Shown piece after piece: positions 61,422-64,000 of a stretch of DNA of 64,000 bases (the stretch's first letter is position 1; every line of letters begins with the position of its first letter). Source of the stretch: Eubacterium uniforme (GTDB lineage: Bacteria > Bacillota > Clostridia > Lachnospirales > Lachnospiraceae); contig NZ_FUXZ01000012.1 of assembly GCF_900167115.1 (NCBI RefSeq), positions 1,995-65,994 of the forward strand, given 5' to 3'. Both the position numbers and the translations under genes were made by a program. The notes below the pieces were generated by a model. The model made no database searches. It saw nothing but the letters and a program-made list of their open reading frames with translations, and had not been told where the DNA came from.

Positions 61422-62969
61422 ATGAAGAAAAAGATTATAGCTGGAGTACTTTCAGCCTCTATGTTGCTATGCAGTGTAGAAGCACTTCCAAGCAGTTTTT
61501 TATCAAGTATAGGTACTGGAGTAACTGTAGAAGCTGCAGTTGCTAATGGTTTTGAGTACAAATTACTTTCAGATGGTACAGTTGAGATAATACGTTATAC
61601 GGGTTCATCAGAGAATGTTACTATTCCAGAAATGCTTGCTAGAAAGTATGTTTCTAGAATAGGAGATGCGGCTTTTTATATGAGTAATGTAAAGACAGTT
61701 ACTATACCAGCAACTGTAAAAAATATTGGCAATGATTCATTTAGAGAATCAGCATATCTTACTGATGTAAAATTTTTAGGTACTACAAGAATTGACAGTT
61801 ATGCATTTTATAAGTGTACGAGTCTTAAAAATGTAAGTTTAAACGCTGGATTAAATAAAATTGATGATTATGTTTTTTATGGTTGTAGCGCCCTTAAAAA
61901 TATAGTAATACCTGATACGGTTACAAGTATTGGTGGATATTGTTTTGAAAATTGTTCATCACTTGAGAGCGTAACATTATCTAAAGAATTGACAGAAATA
62001 AGTGATGATACATTTGCTTGGTGTACTAGTCTTAAGAGTATTAGAATACCTAATAAGGTTAAAAGCGTTGGATGGCGTGCATTTTCATCATGTACTGCTT
62101 TAACTCAAGTTATAATGCCTAACAGTCTTAAGACTATAAGTGATGAAGCTTTTGATAGATGTAATCATTTAGAAAAATTATCTATTCCAAATAGTGTAAC
62201 AACTATTGGTGATGGAGCATTTGAAAATTGTACAGGTTTACTTGATGTGGTTATACCTGACTCAGTAACAAAAATTGGTAAGAATGCATTTGGTTATATC
62301 CATGCTACTAATTCAAAAGTATATGAAAAAATCGAAAAATTTGCTATATGTGGTACAACTCCTGTAGCACAGAAATATGCTGAAGATAATAAATTTAAAT
62401 TCATTGATATAAGATTATCTAAGGGGAGTGTTAGCTTAAATAAAACAGTTTATGTATATAATGATAATGGTGTTAATGCAGATGTTGTAGTTAAAAACTC
62501 AGCAGGTGATGTCCTTAAGGCTGGTACAGATTATGAATTAAGCTACGCTGATAATAAAAAGTGTGGTAAAGCTACAGTTACTGTTAATGGTAAGGGCAAG
62601 TATATTGAAACTGTTAGCGAGAACTTTATTATTACACCAGCTAAGATTACAGGTGTTAAAGTAAAGTCTCCTAAGGTAAAACGTGTAAAGGTTACATGGA
62701 AGAAGGCTAATGGAGAAGTAACTGGATATGAGATTCAGATAGCTCGTAATAAGAAGTTTACTAAATCACTTAAGACTATCGATATTAAGAAGGCTAATAT
62801 TTCTAAAAAGACAATTAAGAAGTTAAAGAGTAAGAAGAAATATTTTGTTCGTGTTCGTGCATATAAGACTATCGATAATACTAAGTATTACGGTAACTGG
62901 AGCAAGATCGTGAGTAAGAAAGTTAAAGGTAAGAAGGCTAAAAGCAAGAAAACTAAGAGTAATAAATAG
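61422..62969 (+). CDS. Secreted BspA-like leucine-rich-repeat protein with Fn3 domain
   Basis: 515 aa. Signal peptide (about 1-40). Residues 45-320 hold about nine BspA/LRR_5 repeats of 23 residues (pattern AF-x-x-C-x-x-L-x-x-V-x-I-P-x-x-V-x-x-I-G). A beta module follows (about 325-410), then a fibronectin-III-like domain (ITGVKVKSPKVKRVKVTWKK...GYEIQIARNKKFTKSLKTI...YFVRVRAYKTID), and the protein ends with a very basic Lys/Ser tail. No sorting signal; the basic tail may bind teichoic acids. BspA proteins often mediate adhesion to host matrix or other bacteria. RBS AAGGAGGA. Confidence 0.9.
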   Translation: MKKKIIAGVLSASMLLCSVEALPSSFLSSIGTGVTVEAAVANGFEYKLLSDGTVEIIRYTGSSENVTIPEMLARKYVSRIGDAAFYMSNVKTVTIPATVKNIGNDSFRESAYLTDVKFLGTTRIDSYAFYKCTSLKNVSLNAGLNKIDDYVFYGCSALKNIVIPDTVTSIGGYCFENCSSLESVTLSKELTEISDDTFAWCTSLKSIRIPNKVKSVGWRAFSSCTALTQVIMPNSLKTISDEAFDRCNHLEKLSIPNSVTTIGDGAFENCTGLLDVVIPDSVTKIGKNAFGYIHATNSKVYEKIEKFAICGTTPVAQKYAEDNKFKFIDIRLSKGSVSLNKTVYVYNDNGVNADVVVKNSAGDVLKAGTDYELSYADNKKCGKATVTVNGKGKYIETVSENFIITPAKITGVKVKSPKVKRVKVTWKKANGEVTGYEIQIARNKKFTKSLKTIDIKKANISKKTIKKLKSKKKYFVRVRAYKTIDNTKYYGNWSKIVSKKVKGKKAKSKKTKSNK

Positions 62970-63022
62970 TTAAGTATAAATAATAGACAAAAATTTAATA
63001 ACTAGATTTTTTTTGTAAAATA

Positions 63023-63094
63023 AAAAGGATACTGAGAAGTGATGAGATAAATGAGGTGCCCCCTCAAAACTCAAATCTACTCTGTATCCTTTTT
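63023..63094. terminator. Large bidirectional hairpin between convergent genes
   Basis: Closing stem AAAAGGATAC/GTATCCTTTT (63023-63032 with 63084-63093), T-rich on both strands. It encloses about 50 nt that contain a second stem TGAGG-TGCCC-CCTCA (63051-63065). It is larger and more ordered than needed for a terminator. Confidence 0.65.
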
Positions 63095-63120
63095 ATGTTT
63101 TATGTATAAACCTTATTTTT

Positions 63121-64000
63121 TTAAAACATACTCAAAACAAGTTTTTCAGCTTCTTCCTGTGGTAATGGTCTGCCCCAGATATAACCTTGTATAAAGTCAC
63201 ATCCGATTTCTTTCAATGTTTCAATTTGTGCATCTTCTTCTACACCTTCTGAGATAACATCAAATCCCATTATATGTCCCATTGAAATAATAGCAGATAC
63301 ATATTGTTTTGATGATTTGCTAGTATTCATAGTATCGATAAAAGATTTATCGATTTTTAAAAGGTTAGCTGGGAATTTATTTAGATAACTAAGTGAAGAG
63401 TAGCCAGTACCAAAATCATCAATTGCTATCTGTATTCCCATAGCTCTTATTTTGTCAATACACTCTAGTGCTTTATCAACAGAATCAATCATAATGGATT
63501 CTGTAATTTCTATTTCTAAATTAGTGGCAGGAACGCCGCTTTCATCAAGAATTCGTTGTATTTCATCAAGAAAATCATTCTTCATTAAATGCTTTACAGA
63601 TACGTTTATGCTAAGAGTAATATCTGCGCCGCTTTCTTTTAATAGCTTTCCAAAGAATAATGCTGATTTTCTAAATATCATTTCATCAACCTTATCGATT
63701 AATCCAATCTTTTCAGCAACTGGTATGAATTCACCAGGACTTATAAATGCTCCGTCAGAATCCTTCATACGAGCCAATGCTTCAAAACCACGGAGTTTAT
63801 GATCCATATTGAATTGTGGCTGCAGATGGAAGAAAAATGTCTGTTCTTCTAATGCTTTTTTTATCTTTCCTTCAATTTCAAGTAAGTGTTCATCGGTAAG
63901 CATATCAGGTGTGAAATGCAATATATGATTACTAATATTTCTTCGCTTAACTTCATGCATTGCTGTTTCTGCGCAAGTATAAACAAAATCTTTTTCATCT
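63121..64000 (-). CDS. GGDEF-EAL protein, c-di-GMP phosphodiesterase (N-terminus outside window)
   Basis: The minus-strand frame stays open through base 64000 (residues DEKDFVYTCAETAMHEVKRR lie upstream of the first visible Met), so the gene is cut by the window edge. That upstream stretch looks like the last helix of a GGDEF domain. The EAL domain is complete: FEALARM (the EAL triplet), IEITESIM, DDFGTGYSSLSYL, LKIDKSFI, SEGVEDDAQIE and IQGYIWGRPLP. All catalytic motifs are present, so it should degrade c-di-GMP to pGpG. It is the only catalytically intact c-di-GMP enzyme seen here and contrasts with the degenerate EAL protein at 52203. Confidence 0.92.
   Translation of the reverse strand, partial: DEKDFVYTCAETAMHEVKRRNISNHILHFTPDMLTDEHLLEIEGKIKKALEEQTFFFHLQPQFNMDHKLRGFEALARMKDSDGAFISPGEFIPVAEKIGLIDKVDEMIFRKSALFFGKLLKESGADITLSINVSVKHLMKNDFLDEIQRILDESGVPATNLEIEITESIMIDSVDKALECIDKIRAMGIQIAIDDFGTGYSSLSYLNKFPANLLKIDKSFIDTMNTSKSSKQYVSAIISMGHIMGFDVISEGVEEDAQIETLKEIGCDFIQGYIWGRPLPQEEAEKLVLSMF

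Overview
This window is AT-rich DNA, almost entirely protein-coding, with strong GGAGG-type ribosome binding sites, TTGACA/TATAAT promoters and many intrinsic terminators. Together with LPXTG-type surface proteins, BspA-type leucine-rich-repeat proteins, SipW-type signal peptidases and a GGDEF/EAL protein, this points to a Gram-positive Clostridia member, most likely a gut or rumen Lachnospiraceae. The species cannot be named from the sequence alone. No tRNA, rRNA, CRISPR array, phage or insertion sequence was seen.

Layout. 1-14447 is a cell-surface block: the 3' end of a Cna-B repeat LPXTG protein; a sortase-assembled pilus operon (small coiled-coil protein, signal peptidase I, a 1770-aa tip-like adhesin, major pilin, class C sortase, minor pilin); a second sortase with its own promoter; and a secreted repeat/LRR protein. 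14500-19293 has a TetR regulator and two paralogous secreted transglutaminase-like proteins with matching structured leaders. 19572-24539 is a glycogen/maltodextrin unit (LacI regulator, malQ, glgP). 24758-29187 holds an unknown protein, a yybP-ykoY (Mn2+) riboswitch with terminator, and an ABC transporter of the MacB/FtsX type. 29379-37851 is mainly metabolic and repair: a DeoR regulator, argH, nth, a DnaQ-like exonuclease, a tiny membrane protein, VanW, an AIR-synthase-like protein, and an Lrp regulator with an aminotransferase. 37919-41341 (minus strand) encodes two lipoprotein serpins and a third lipoprotein.

41562-52050 is an accessory toxin region. A von Willebrand A surface protein overlaps a 1426-aa polymorphic-toxin-like protein. 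Behind it come an immunity-like gene, a truncated AHH-nuclease cassette with an Imm11-like gene, a second orphan toxin tip with a paralogous immunity gene, and a 16-codon transcription unit.

52105-61295 is the most unusual region. One operon starts with a catalytically degenerate EAL protein. It continues with a membrane protein, two SipW-type (Ser/His) signal peptidases, a membrane-anchored McrB-like AAA+ ATPase, a DUF2357-like coiled-coil protein and two small proteins. Directly after it lies a separately promoted, abundant-looking protein with a SipW-type signal peptide (TasA/camelysin-like). I infer a dedicated surface-filament secretion system, possibly controlled by c-di-GMP. The window closes with a BspA-like LRR protein, a large structured hairpin and a partial GGDEF-EAL protein on the minus strand.

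A short perfect or near-perfect palindrome (arms TTAGTATCA/TGATACTAA) recurs in at least four intergenic gaps and once inside a gene, and may be a new dispersed element.
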